A DNA stretch of 31,352 bases from DAOTXN01 sp034435435. GTDB taxonomy: Bacteria; Chloroflexota; Anaerolineae; S140-20. Under the pieces are notes generated by a model. It was not told where the DNA came from and did no database searches. It saw nothing but the letters and a program-made list of their open reading frames with translations. Positions within the stretch are counted from its first letter, which is position 1. Every line of letters begins with the position of its first letter. Below, in pieces: positions 15,242-23,232 of this stretch. The stretch lies in contig DAOTXN010000006.1 of NCBI GenBank assembly GCA_034435435.1, forward strand, positions 1 to 31,352, given 5' to 3'. A program made the translations under genes and the position numbers.

Positions 15242-16225
15242 ATGCAAGTCGAACAGTTCGTGGCCGGCCGGCAGGCCGATTGGGAGCGACTCTCTGCTTT
15301 GCTCCGGCGCAGCCGGGGCGGGTTGCGGGGCTTGTCGGCAGCCGAACTGGAAGAGTTGGGCTTGTTGTATCGCGCCGCCACGTCTGACCTGGCGCTGGCT
15401 CAGCGTGACTTTGCCCGGCATCCTGTGACAACCTACTTGAATCAACTGGTCGGCCAGGCGCACGCTGTCGTCTATCGGGGCGAGCCGTTGGGCTGGCGGC
15501 GCGTAGCGCGTTTCTTTGGCGCAACCTTTCCCCGCTTATACCGTCATACCCTCCCTTTTACACTGGCTGCGTTTATCCTGTTTGTCGCGCCAGCTTTGGT
15601 GGCCGGTTTGTTGACCCTGCGCTCCACCGCCGCCGCCGAATGGCTGGGATTGGGAAACGTGCTGGCGAACCTGGAAAGCGGCGATCTGTGGACCGACATC
15701 CCGCTGGCTCAACGGCCTTTTGCGTCCTCGTTTATTATGACCAACAATCTCCAGGTAGCCTTTTTGGCTTTTGCCGGAGGCGTGCTGTTGGGACTGCTTA
15801 CCGTTTTTGTTTTGATGTTCAATGGTTTGAACATCGGCGGCGTGCTGGGCCTGAGCGCCCAGTTTGGCCTGGCCGACGAGTTACTCGCCTTTATCATCGG
15901 TCATGGCGTGATCGAGTTGAGCGTGATCTTTGTGGCCGGGGGCGCAGGGCTACAAATGGGTTGGGCGATATTTCGTCCCGGTCTATACTGCCGCCGTGAT
16001 GCCCTGGTGCAGGCCGCCCGCGCCGCCGTGCGCCTCGTCGTGGGGTGCGTCCCACTCCTGGTGATCTCGGGTCTCATCGAAGGGTTTATATCACCCTCCG
16101 ATTTGCCGCTGGCCGTCAAGGCTGGCGTGGGCCTGAGCAGCGGCGTTGTGCTCTACACGTATTGGTTCCGGGCGGGTAGACCCAACGTTTATACCTCAGA
16201 CGCCAGGCCGCCGTTGGCGACATAG
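15242..16225 (+). CDS. SpoIIM-family (DUF95) multi-pass membrane protein
   Basis: 327 residues from ATG 15242; AGGG nine bases upstream is a modest ribosome site. The N-terminal 100 residues are soluble and helical (WERLSALL and the ATSDLALAQRD signature), followed by about five membrane segments: near 102-122, 175-200, 208-225, 232-250 and 270-290, with the FIIGHGVIEL motif typical of the family. The family is named after the Bacillus stage II sporulation protein M, but most members are in non-sporulating bacteria next to RDD, MoxR and DUF58 genes, so sporulation should not be inferred. The last 37 bases overlap the end of the convergent gene at 16189-16608. Confidence 0.88.
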   Translation: MQVEQFVAGRQADWERLSALLRRSRGGLRGLSAAELEELGLLYRAATSDLALAQRDFARHPVTTYLNQLVGQAHAVVYRGEPLGWRRVARFFGATFPRLYRHTLPFTLAAFILFVAPALVAGLLTLRSTAAAEWLGLGNVLANLESGDLWTDIPLAQRPFASSFIMTNNLQVAFLAFAGGVLLGLLTVFVLMFNGLNIGGVLGLSAQFGLADELLAFIIGHGVIELSVIFVAGGAGLQMGWAIFRPGLYCRRDALVQAARAAVRLVVGCVPLLVISGLIEGFISPSDLPLAVKAGVGLSSGVVLYTYWFRAGRPNVYTSDARPPLAT

Positions 16226-16608
16226 GCCGCAAAAGCCTCCAGCGAAGGAAACACCCTGTTTGACAACAATTTTACGACCCAATTGTCGGCCATTGTCGAG
16301 ATGGTGAACACCTTTGCCCCGGCGCGGTATGCTTGCCACATTTCTATGGCTGTGCCCATGGTGGCTTCGGGCACGTAAGCGACCAAGACGTCTACTTGCC
16401 CGGCCAGCTCGTTCATGTGCATGAACGTCACGTGGGCCTGGTGGGTGTCGTAGCCCTCACTGTTCGGGTGCAGCGCCCACGGATCGATAATGTCAACGCC
16501 ATTCAAGTGCTCGCGCAGCACGCGGGCGACAAATTGGCGATAACCCTGGTCGGTCACACGCTCGTCGGTCCGCGAGCCTTGCATAACACCGGCAATGAAA
16601 ACGCGCAT
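16189..16608 (-). CDS. Nucleoside 2-deoxyribosyltransferase-like protein
   Basis: 139 residues from ATG 16608 with GAGGGA six to seven bases upstream. It opens with a Rossmann-like strand (MRVFIAGVMQGSR), then has IIDPWALHPNSEG, the DVLVAYVPEATMGTAIEMWQ block and a VFTIST strand. Known deoxyribosyltransferases place an Asp and a catalytic Glu in such blocks; the Glu in the GTAIE motif (about residue 89) is the best candidate. Family enzymes transfer or hydrolyse deoxyribose on nucleosides or modified bases; the substrate here cannot be told. Its C-terminal coding region overlaps the 3' end of the SpoIIM gene by 37 bp on the opposite strand, so both termini are constrained. It may instead be a non-catalytic nucleotide-sensing relative. 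Confidence 0.65.
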   Translation of the reverse strand: MRVFIAGVMQGSRTDERVTDQGYRQFVARVLREHLNGVDIIDPWALHPNSEGYDTHQAHVTFMHMNELAGQVDVLVAYVPEATMGTAIEMWQAYRAGAKVFTISTMADNWVVKLLSNRVFPSLEAFAAYVANGGLASEV

Positions 16609-16620
16609 GTTTGTTCCCTC

Positions 16621-16657
16621 AATTTAAAGGACCGCGGCCTTGTTCTGGCTGCGGTCC
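16621..16657 (-). terminator. Terminator-like hairpin after the winged-helix gene pair
   Basis: On the minus strand an 11-base arm (16657-16647) pairs with 16639-16629 around a seven-base loop, with one mismatch; GGACCGC/GCGGTCC forms the base. The following bases, TTTAAATT (16628-16621), are U-rich but not a pure run. It lies 23 bp after the stop at 16680. Confidence 0.6.
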
Positions 16658-16679
16658 AGGTTAAACTTGAAAATCGGCG

Positions 16680-17129
16680 TCAATCGCTCAAGTATGGACG
16701 CAACCCTTTATAGACCCGGTGACCGGACAACGCTCGCAGAATGGTCGCCGGATCGCGTTTAATGCGCGCCCCCAATTCGATGGGTGTGAGCGGTTTGTTG
16801 TTGTTGGCGATAAAGATCCGAAAAACAGCGTCAATCAAGGGAGTGTTGGGCGTAATGTAGCCGGGCTGCAGGCTACAGTGGACACGCAGCGTGTGCTGCA
16901 GACCGTCTACCCGTTTCACTTCGGCCGTGTCTTCGTCGATCCAGTCCACATCTTTGGTGTCTTGGTGGGTTTCAAAAATAGCGCGGTGCTCTGGGCACAG
17001 ATAACTGCGTAAATAGACGCGAAATTCGCGGCTTTCGCGCTCCCACCATTCAAAGTCGATGTAGAATTTGGTGTCCAGGGTGGGTCGGACGACGGCCTCT
17101 GGTTTGAATTTAGGAAGTGATTGAATCAT
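16680..17129 (-). CDS. Unrecognised protein with C-terminal winged-helix-like domain (gene 2 of pair)
   Basis: 149 residues. ATG 17129 overlaps the upstream stop by four bases (ATGA), so translation is coupled. The N-terminal half (about 18-95) is rich in aromatic and charged residues, with YIDFEWWERES, a YLCPEHR segment that could contribute to metal binding (with the VHCSLQPG Cys/His) and DWIDEDTAEV. The C-terminal half (about 96-145) reads as a helix-turn-helix: a leading helix (PLIDAVFRIFIAN), then NKPLTPIELGARIKRDPATILRAL and RVYKGLRPY as a wing. I do not recognise a named family. The pairing with the larger gene, which also has several HTH segments, suggests a two-protein nucleic-acid-binding complex; that is inference. 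Confidence 0.7.
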   Translation of the reverse strand: MIQSLPKFKPEAVVRPTLDTKFYIDFEWWERESREFRVYLRSYLCPEHRAIFETHQDTKDVDWIDEDTAEVKRVDGLQHTLRVHCSLQPGYITPNTPLIDAVFRIFIANNNKPLTPIELGARIKRDPATILRALSGHRVYKGLRPYLSD

Positions 17130-18706
17130 GATGTACTACTTTTGGTAAAGAGCCAATAGTTGTCGCCAACCGGCAAAAAGGCCATGTCTTGCATCAACGT
17201 GGCGAAAATAGGGCCGGGTGGCAAACGTCGAATCACGTTCACGGCTGAATAGATCGTTTTGGCGTGCACCGTACCCTGCGGGTTGAGCTTGGCTAGTTCT
17301 GGAAAGATGTGATACAACAGCTTGGCCAGGGGTATGCCTTTTTCTTCAGTCTGTCGCCATACAGCTTCTACACCCTCGGAATCGTCCACGGCCAGGACCA
17401 TCAGTTCGTCATATTCGCAGCCGACGAGTTGTTTACGCATCTCAAAATTTAACCGGCCATCTCGCGGCACCGCTACGCGCACCCATTCTCGGGTGGGGCG
17501 ACGCCGGCGAAAGTCGATTTCTACGACTCCTGGCTCGACGCTTGTCCGCACTTCGATGTAGGCCCCAACAGGGATACTGTTTTCTGTGTACCATTTTTTC
17601 AGACCAAACACATAACGTTGGCGATGGACTACCCAGCCAGGCCACGTCGCCCCGGTCGTGCTGTCCTTGAACAGAAACCGAATGCGGTGCGTGCGCCCCA
17701 TCGGAAAGATGCTTTTCAGGCGCGGCGTAAGCGGTAGGGTTCCCACTCGCCAGTGTGGGAACGTCAACGTAAGAGTAGCAAACGTGTTGGCGTTGGGGGG
17801 ATTGCCGGAACTGTCCGCCCATTCGTCTTCTAGCTCTTGTTGCAGCAGCAAGAGCGAGGTGTCCAGACTATTGCGTTCGTAAGGCTCCGCTGCGGGAATC
17901 AAGCGTTGAGGCGGATTCAGCACCGGGTCTGGCTCTCGCGCCCGTAGGAACCACAGGATCTGCCCCGCCGGGCCTACTTCATCGAAACGCTTGTCCTGGC
18001 TGAGGGCATAGTTGAGCGAAAAGACGCGCAGTTTTTCGTCCACTTGAGCGGGCAGGTCCAGGTCTTTGAGAAAGACTTCGGTGGACAGCGGTCCGCCATC
18101 CATCATATCCAGCACTGCCTCAGCCAGATTGAGATGCCCCTCGTTCACTTCAAGCAGCAGTTCTTTGAGAAACCAGTGACCGGCCAGACGGACAAACTCG
18201 TCACTTTGCTCCAGATAAGCCGTCAGTGTTTCACGCACTGGCGCGCCGTGTAGTTCGTACAGCTCATCCGGCGTCAATAGACCATCTTCGGCCAGCGCCT
18301 CGCCGTCATAGTTGAGACGGTGGGGCGTTTGAAGCTCGATGGCAAATTCACGCTCTTTTTTTTGTCCTTCAAAGCGCACGCTGGCGACGCGGAACGGGCC
18401 ATATTCAGGATTGTTGCCCGGCCGGATGTGGATGATTTCTCCTGTGGCGTAGCCCAGAGCAGGAAAGACCAGGGTTTGTCCCACCTCGTACGTGCGGCGT
18501 GGTTGGAACAATTCGCCTTTTGCCAGCTCGCGCTTGATGAGGTCTTCTTCTCGTTTGCAGCGATACTGCACCAGCGCATGCGCCAGGTCTTCAAGCAGAC
18601 AGGGTTGTTCGCTCTCGATGAGCCGGTTTGTAATATACTCCAGGTCTGCCGATGTGACCTGAAAATTGTGCCAATAGGTTGGGGTTTGAGTCTCACGCCG
18701 AATCAC
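17126..18706 (-). CDS. Unrecognised 526-residue protein with several winged-helix / HARE-HTH-like segments (gene 1 of pair)
   Basis: GTG start at 18706 with AGGAGG eight bases upstream. No membrane segment or signal peptide, so cytoplasmic. Visible parts: an N-terminal helix-turn-helix-like region (about 18-60, DLEYITNRLIESEQPCLLED); a beta-rich barrel-like region (about 72-130, YEVGQTLVFPALGYATGEI); a central segment resembling HARE-HTH domains (about 205-265, with SLNYALSQDKRFDEVGPA then WFLR); a beta-rich domain (about 310-435, PHWRVGTLPL, WVVHRQRYVFGLKKW); and a C-terminal second HARE-like segment (about 465-522, HAKTIYSAVNVIRRLPPG then FLPVGDNYWLF). HARE-HTH domains occur in RNA polymerase delta subunits, chromatin proteins and some restriction enzymes. 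No nuclease, methylase or ATPase motif is seen. Own promoter upstream; coupled to the 149-residue protein. Function unknown. Confidence 0.72.
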   Translation of the reverse strand: MIRRETQTPTYWHNFQVTSADLEYITNRLIESEQPCLLEDLAHALVQYRCKREEDLIKRELAKGELFQPRRTYEVGQTLVFPALGYATGEIIHIRPGNNPEYGPFRVASVRFEGQKKEREFAIELQTPHRLNYDGEALAEDGLLTPDELYELHGAPVRETLTAYLEQSDEFVRLAGHWFLKELLLEVNEGHLNLAEAVLDMMDGGPLSTEVFLKDLDLPAQVDEKLRVFSLNYALSQDKRFDEVGPAGQILWFLRAREPDPVLNPPQRLIPAAEPYERNSLDTSLLLLQQELEDEWADSSGNPPNANTFATLTLTFPHWRVGTLPLTPRLKSIFPMGRTHRIRFLFKDSTTGATWPGWVVHRQRYVFGLKKWYTENSIPVGAYIEVRTSVEPGVVEIDFRRRRPTREWVRVAVPRDGRLNFEMRKQLVGCEYDELMVLAVDDSEGVEAVWRQTEEKGIPLAKLLYHIFPELAKLNPQGTVHAKTIYSAVNVIRRLPPGPIFATLMQDMAFLPVGDNYWLFTKSSTS

Positions 18707-18785
18707 GGCGAGGGCCTCCTAACTAGAATGTTTACAAAACCCACGACTGCGGGTTGGATGTCAAATGATCATAACACAATCCAAG

Positions 18786-18814
18786 ATTATACCAGTATCG
18801 TTTTGGTTTGGCAA
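18786..18814 (-). promoter_or_regulatory. Promoter of the winged-helix gene pair
   Basis: -35 TTGCCA (18814-18809), 17 bp spacer, -10 TATAAT (18791-18786), about 80 bp upstream of the GTG at 18706. Divergent from the valS promoter. Confidence 0.7.
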
Positions 18815-18841
18815 ATTGAGAATGCAGACAAATTCACCACC

Positions 18842-18870
18842 TTGACAGACGTTGGTGCGCGTGCTACAAT
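18842..18870 (+). promoter_or_regulatory. Strong promoter of valS
   Basis: Consensus -35 TTGACA (18842-18847), 17 bp spacer, -10 TACAAT (18865-18870). Transcription should begin near 18877, giving a leader of about 225 nt before the valS ATG at 19103. Confidence 0.8.
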
Positions 18871-18919
18871 CTGTTCAACACACCAAAATTCAAACCACGC
18901 GAGAGGAGGTGATAGACGG

Positions 18920-19060
18920 ATGCGCCATAACCCATCTACGCAATATCCATGCGTGGCGCAGCCTGTTGTCGGTGCGGTCCCTTCAACCTACCGAGAAACC
19001 GGCGTTATTTTCGTCGGGGCCGCGCCATGCGTCCGTTTATCGCCCCTCACAACGCGTTAG
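18920..19060 (+). CDS. Putative leader peptide upstream of valS
   Basis: 46 codons from ATG 18920 to TAG 19058-19060, entirely within the valS leader. It is preceded by AGGAGGTGAT (18904-18913), a ten-base perfect complement of the 16S rRNA 3' end, with 10 nt between GGAGG and ATG. Seven of 46 codons are valine (GTG, GTT, GTC) and six are proline, more valine than expected by composition but not a run. Translation would begin inside the first leader hairpin and end 10 nt before the strand that can sequester the valS ribosome site. A regulatory leader ORF is the best reading; a chance ORF behind a fortuitous purine-rich site is the alternative. Confidence 0.45.
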   Translation: MRHNPSTQYPCVAQPVVGAVPSTYRETGVIFVGAAPCVRLSPLTTR

Positions 19061-19101
19061 ACGGTCGCCCTCGGTCCCCGACACCCATTCAGGAGGACCG
19101 A
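18922..19101 (+). promoter_or_regulatory. Structured valS leader RNA with a sequestered Shine-Dalgarno
   Basis: Hairpin 1: GCGCCA (18922-18927) with TGGCGC (18954-18959), enclosing ACGCA/TGCG. Helix 2: an 11 bp pairing of 18971-18981 with 19016-19026 including two G-U pairs, with an inner GGCG/CGTC stem (19001-19004, 19012-19015). Helix 3: TCGGTCC (19071-19077) is fully complementary to GGACCGA (19095-19101), which abuts the valS start and contains the last GG of its AGGAGG. TCGG (19071-19074) can instead pair with CCGA (19078-19081), freeing the site. A two-state control of valS translation is inferred; no ligand or family is assigned. Confidence 0.5.
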
Positions 19102-19102
19102 A

Positions 19103-21751
19103 ATGACCGACCCATCCTTGGCCATAACCTACGACTCGAGCGAAACCGAGCCACGCATTTACAAGTTCTGGCTCGACAATGGCTACTTTGCGCCATCTAC
19201 CAACCAGCTTTCCAATGATCCAACTGCGAATCCCCCTCCCTTTGTGATCACGTTGCCGCCGCCGAACATCACCGGCGAGTTGCACGTGGGCCATGCGCTG
19301 TGCTACCTGGCCCAAGACATCGTCGGCCGTCGCGCCCGTATGCAGGGCCGTCCTACGCTGCTCCTGCCGGGCCTCGATCACGCGGGTATCGCTACTCAAA
19401 ACGTGGTAGAACGTCAACTGGCGGCCGAGGGACTTGGCCGCCACGACCTGGGCCGCGCAGGCTTTGAAGCTCGCTGCTGGCAATTCATGAATCAAATCAT
19501 GCCTACGATTCGTCGTCAGTTCCAACGGTTGGGTTTTTCCTTCGACTGGAGCCGCGAGCGCTTTACCCTGGATCGGGACTATTGCCATGCGGTGAACCAC
19601 GCCTTTGTTTACTTTTTCCGCAAAGGCTGGATCTATCGCGGCTACCGGCAGGTGAACTATTGTTCGCGCTGCGCTACCTCTATCTCTGACCTGGAGGTGG
19701 AGCACGTGGAACGGCAGGATACGCTCTATACAATTGAATACAGGGTGCAGGATTCAGCAGAAGGAATTCGAGTAGCGACCACTCGCCCCGAGACGATGCT
19801 GGGCGATACGGCTGTCGCCGTGCATCCCTCCGACTTGCGCTACGCAGACCTGATCGGGCGCATTGCCATTTTGCCCCTGCTGGGCCGGTCGTTGCCCATC
19901 ATCGCTGATGAGGCCGTGGACCCTCAATTCGGCACGGGCGCGGTCAAGATTACCCCTGCCCACGACCCAACGGACGAGCAGATCGCGCAACGCCACGCCC
20001 TCGAAACCATCAACGTGATCGGCGAGGACGGATACATGACCCAGGCCGCCGGTCCCTACGCCGGCCTCACCACCGTCGAATGTCGCCGGGCGGTGGTAGA
20101 GGCGTTGGAACGCCAGGGTCTACTTATTCAGCAAGAGCTCTACTGCCACAACGTGGGCACGTGCGAACGCTGTCACACCGTCATCGAGCCGCTGATGTCG
20201 CGCCAGTGGTTCATGCGCATGGACGGGATGGTCGCCCCCGCCATCGCCGCTGTGCAGACCGGGCGCGTGCGCATCGAGCCGAAGCGCTGGGAGCGCGTCT
20301 ACCTGCACTGGATGGACAACATCCGCGACTGGTGCATCAGCCGACAATTGTGGTGGGGCCACCGCATCCCGATATGGACCTGCGCCGATTGCGGCGGCCA
20401 TTCCACGCTGACCGCTGACGATCTGCCCCCGACCGCCTGTGAGGATTGCGGCAGCCCTGCCATCGCCCAAGAGACCGACGTGTTGGACACCTGGTTCTCG
20501 GCGGCGTTGTGGCCCTTTGCCAGCCTGGGGTGGCCCATAGATTCCGAGGATCTGCGGCGCTATTACCCCGGTCACTTTTTGGGCACGGCGGGCGAGATCA
20601 TTTTTTTGTGGGTAGCGCGGATGATAATGGAGGGTCTTGAGTTCATGGGGCAAGAGCCGTTCAGCCGCGTGTACATCAATCCCACGGTGCAGACCGAGGA
20701 CGGGCGGCGCATGTCCAAATCGCTGGGTACAGGAATTGACCCCCTGATCGCCTGTGAGCAATACGGCGCCGACGCCATCCGTTGGGCGCTCATCCGCGAC
20801 AACACGCTGGCTCAAACCGTGCGTTTTTCCGACGCGCGCGCCGACGAAGGTCGCCGCTTTGCCAATAAACTGTGGAACGCGGCCCGTTTCATTCTCGCCA
20901 ATCAACAAGCTAACCAACTCCCTCGCCGATCTTACTCCCTCCCCGAGCGCTGGATTCACAGCCGCTTGAACGCCACCATCGCCGCTTGCGACGTCGCCTA
21001 CGACGGGTTGCGCTTTGACCTGGCCGCACAAGCTTTGTACGAGTTCATCTGGGGCGAGTTCTGCGATTGGTACTTGGAAATCGCCAAGCAGCGCCTGGAC
21101 CGTCCGACGACGCAGGCCACCCTGCTGCACTGTCTCGACGGCCTGCTGCGGCTGCTGCACCCCTTGATGCCGCACATCACCGAGGAGATCTGGAGCTACC
21201 TGCGCTCCGCTGGCTCCCCGGCGCTGATCGTGTCTCCCTGGCCGGCAGTGGATGAGCGTGACGGGGCAGCCGAAAGCGAAATGGCGTTGCTGACGGAGCT
21301 GATTCAGGGGATTCGCAACGCGCGGGCGGTGCATAGAGTGTCAGCCGGCGTGGGCTTGCCTGCTCTTTTGACCGCCGCCGACCCGCCGGCCCTCGCGCTT
21401 CTCGCCGACAACCGGGATTGGCTGGCGCAGTTGGCCAGGCTGGATGCCGAGCGCCTCACCATCTACCATCCTGAGCTTGCCGAAGGACAGTCCATACACC
21501 CACCGGCCGGCCGGCCCGCGCTCACCGTAGGGCCGTTCGCGTGTTATCTGGAATGGGCCATTGGGGAGGACGAAAGGCAACGCCTGGAAAAAGAATTGAG
21601 CGGCATCGTCGAATATATCCGGCGCAGCGAAGAGCTATTAACCGGTGAGTTCAGTCGGCGCGCGCCTGCCCCGGTCGTGGCGCGCGAACAGGCCAAATTG
21701 GCGGAGTTGAAACAACGCCGGAAGGAGATTCAAAAGCAATTGGCGCGCTAG
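19103..21751 (+). CDS. valS: Valine--tRNA ligase
   Basis: 882 residues, ATG 19103 with AGGAGG six bases upstream. Class I synthetase: HIGH-type motif HVGH (61-64, in PPPNITGELHVGH), the editing domain with TTRPETMLGDTAVAVHP (about 225-241), the WWGHRIP strand (near 417), RMSKS (536-540) as the KMSKS loop, the DTWFSAALWP signature, an anticodon-binding helical domain (about 610-750) and a C-terminal coiled coil (about 815-880) that contacts tRNA. It charges tRNA-Val and edits threonine mischarging. The usual companion folC is not downstream; UDP-glucose pyrophosphorylase converges on it with 22 bp between stops. A Ser/Asn/Pro-rich patch (about 32-46) and another (about 598-612) look like repeat-derived linker insertions. 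Confidence 0.97.
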   Translation: MTDPSLAITYDSSETEPRIYKFWLDNGYFAPSTNQLSNDPTANPPPFVITLPPPNITGELHVGHALCYLAQDIVGRRARMQGRPTLLLPGLDHAGIATQNVVERQLAAEGLGRHDLGRAGFEARCWQFMNQIMPTIRRQFQRLGFSFDWSRERFTLDRDYCHAVNHAFVYFFRKGWIYRGYRQVNYCSRCATSISDLEVEHVERQDTLYTIEYRVQDSAEGIRVATTRPETMLGDTAVAVHPSDLRYADLIGRIAILPLLGRSLPIIADEAVDPQFGTGAVKITPAHDPTDEQIAQRHALETINVIGEDGYMTQAAGPYAGLTTVECRRAVVEALERQGLLIQQELYCHNVGTCERCHTVIEPLMSRQWFMRMDGMVAPAIAAVQTGRVRIEPKRWERVYLHWMDNIRDWCISRQLWWGHRIPIWTCADCGGHSTLTADDLPPTACEDCGSPAIAQETDVLDTWFSAALWPFASLGWPIDSEDLRRYYPGHFLGTAGEIIFLWVARMIMEGLEFMGQEPFSRVYINPTVQTEDGRRMSKSLGTGIDPLIACEQYGADAIRWALIRDNTLAQTVRFSDARADEGRRFANKLWNAARFILANQQANQLPRRSYSLPERWIHSRLNATIAACDVAYDGLRFDLAAQALYEFIWGEFCDWYLEIAKQRLDRPTTQATLLHCLDGLLRLLHPLMPHITEEIWSYLRSAGSPALIVSPWPAVDERDGAAESEMALLTELIQGIRNARAVHRVSAGVGLPALLTAADPPALALLADNRDWLAQLARLDAERLTIYHPELAEGQSIHPPAGRPALTVGPFACYLEWAIGEDERQRLEKELSGIVEYIRRSEELLTGEFSRRAPAPVVAREQAKLAELKQRRKEIQKQLAR

Positions 21752-21773
21752 AAAAAGACAAGTGCGACGCACC

Positions 21774-23177
21774 TTATCCGGTGAGCGTTTCACCGTCGGC
21801 GATGAACAGCGGCTCTGCGCCCTGGTTCACGATGCGCACGTTGCCCGTGATGACCACGTCGCGCCCAAAGCGCACATCCCCTTCGACCGTGAGCCGCTCG
21901 CAGCGCAGCAACGAAGGCGCGCCGTGCGGGAAACGCGCCTCAAAATCCTCGATGTGTTTAAAATAGCGCGGGTCCAGCCGCGCAAGTATCGCCCCCAATG
22001 AACGCGCTGGGTTGGGGATCACACGGAAATCCTCGGTCAACACCAGCGCATCCGAGCGCAGGCCCAACAAATCGTCGCAGGTTTTGACCGGCGCAAAGCG
22101 TGTGCGCGGCACGCGCAGAGCCTGCGCGCCGGGGAAAGTCGAAATGGCCGCGCCCATGGCCGTTTCGAGCTGGTACACCGGGGACGAATCGGGGTCGCGC
22201 GGGTCCACGGTTTTACGGTTGACGATGAGCGGCAGCCCCAAAATGCCGTCGCGCTCATCCAGTAGTCGTTTCAAAGCCAACAAGTTGACCCACAGGCTAT
22301 TGGTGTTGAAGTAGCGGTACAGCGCGGTGTCCTGAAATTCGTCGCGCTCGTTCTCTGGGCACTGGGCCGACTCGCGCAGCGTCAGTCGGCCATCCTTGAG
22401 GCGGGCCAGATGCCCCCCCTTGCGGTCGGCCTCGGTGCGATCGGCCACTTCCATCATAAAAGGGATGCGCCGGTGGGCAAAGAGACCGAGGATTTGCTCG
22501 TCAACCACCGCGCCCAGATTGTCGGCGTTGGAGACGAACGCATATTCGTATCCGCCGCTCAATAGCCGATCCAGCATACCTGACGTGACCAGCGCAGTGT
22601 AAATGTCGCCGTGGCCCGGTGGGCACCATTCCAGCGATGGATCGGCCTCCCACGTCGCCGGGCGCAGGTCCGCCCGGGCCACTTTGGGCACGCGGTGCTG
22701 CACGAAACCCAGCGGGACGTCGCGCTCAAGGTCAGGGTAGGCCGACAGATGTGTCAAGGTATCGTCGTGAGTGTTAAAGCTGTTCATCAGGACCAGGGGC
22801 AGCGCGCAGTTAAAGGCTCGGCGCAGCGCCAGCACCTGACGGGCGATGATGTCCAAAAAGGTCAATCCCTCTTTGGCCGTCAGCAGCGACTTGGCCTTGT
22901 CCAGTCCCATGCCGGTGCCCAGGCCGCCGTTCAACTTGATGATCACTGTTTTGTGCAGCGCCGCCTGCCCGGCGATTTGATAGCCGCTCAATTGCTCGGC
23001 GTCGGGTACGGTGTCCACAGGGTCAATGTCGGCGCGACCGAGCATACCGGAATGGCCGGCGAGCAATTGGTGATAATACACGCCAAAGGTGCGGATGACC
23101 AGTTCGGGCACGGCGGCGGCGCGCATACGCTCGGCAAAGGGTGCAAAGCGGCGTTGGGTGTCGTCGGGGTCAGGCAT
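21774..23177 (-). CDS. UTP--glucose-1-phosphate uridylyltransferase, eukaryote-type
   Basis: 467 residues from ATG 23177 (AGAGGAA upstream). It belongs to the UDPGP family found in eukaryotes and scattered bacteria, not to the GalU family: nucleotide-binding KLNGGLGTGMG (81-91) followed by DKAKSLL, MNSFNTHDD (about 130), PPGHGD (about 185), SNADNLGA (about 216), NTNSLWVNL (about 295) and a C-terminal left-handed beta-helix-like tail (GDVRFGRDVVITGNV). It makes UDP-glucose from UTP and glucose-1-phosphate for glycan and glycolipid synthesis. It has its own promoter (23195-23223) and lies downstream of the TctA-type permease in the same direction. A UDP-sugar pyrophosphorylase of broader specificity is possible. 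Confidence 0.92.
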   Translation of the reverse strand: MPDPDDTQRRFAPFAERMRAAAVPELVIRTFGVYYHQLLAGHSGMLGRADIDPVDTVPDAEQLSGYQIAGQAALHKTVIIKLNGGLGTGMGLDKAKSLLTAKEGLTFLDIIARQVLALRRAFNCALPLVLMNSFNTHDDTLTHLSAYPDLERDVPLGFVQHRVPKVARADLRPATWEADPSLEWCPPGHGDIYTALVTSGMLDRLLSGGYEYAFVSNADNLGAVVDEQILGLFAHRRIPFMMEVADRTEADRKGGHLARLKDGRLTLRESAQCPENERDEFQDTALYRYFNTNSLWVNLLALKRLLDERDGILGLPLIVNRKTVDPRDPDSSPVYQLETAMGAAISTFPGAQALRVPRTRFAPVKTCDDLLGLRSDALVLTEDFRVIPNPARSLGAILARLDPRYFKHIEDFEARFPHGAPSLLRCERLTVEGDVRFGRDVVITGNVRIVNQGAEPLFIADGETLTG

Positions 23178-23194
23178 GGTTTCCTCTGTGCAGC

Positions 23195-23223
23195 ATTGTA
23201 CCAGGAGGGGGAAAACGGGGCAA
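23195..23223 (-). promoter_or_regulatory. Promoter of the UDP-glucose pyrophosphorylase gene
   Basis: -35 TTGCCC (23223-23218), 17 bp spacer, -10 TACAAT (23200-23195), 18 bp upstream of the ATG. It leaves a leader of only about 10 nt that still contains the ribosome site. Confidence 0.6.
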
Positions 23224-23232
23224 GCTGTTACT

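Noticed and set aside
15242..16225. Evidence for sporulation from the SpoIIM-type gene
   Set aside because: The family is widespread in non-sporulating bacteria and no other sporulation gene is in the window.
18877..19102. T-box riboswitch upstream of valS
   Set aside because: T-boxes are the usual explanation for a long synthetase leader, but I find no AGGGTGG-type T-box sequence or antiterminator, and the structures seen are different.
20120..21334. 404-codon open frame on the minus strand opposite valS
   Set aside because: It is a mirror of the codon bias of valS; it has no ribosome site or domain, and valS is intact on the other strand.
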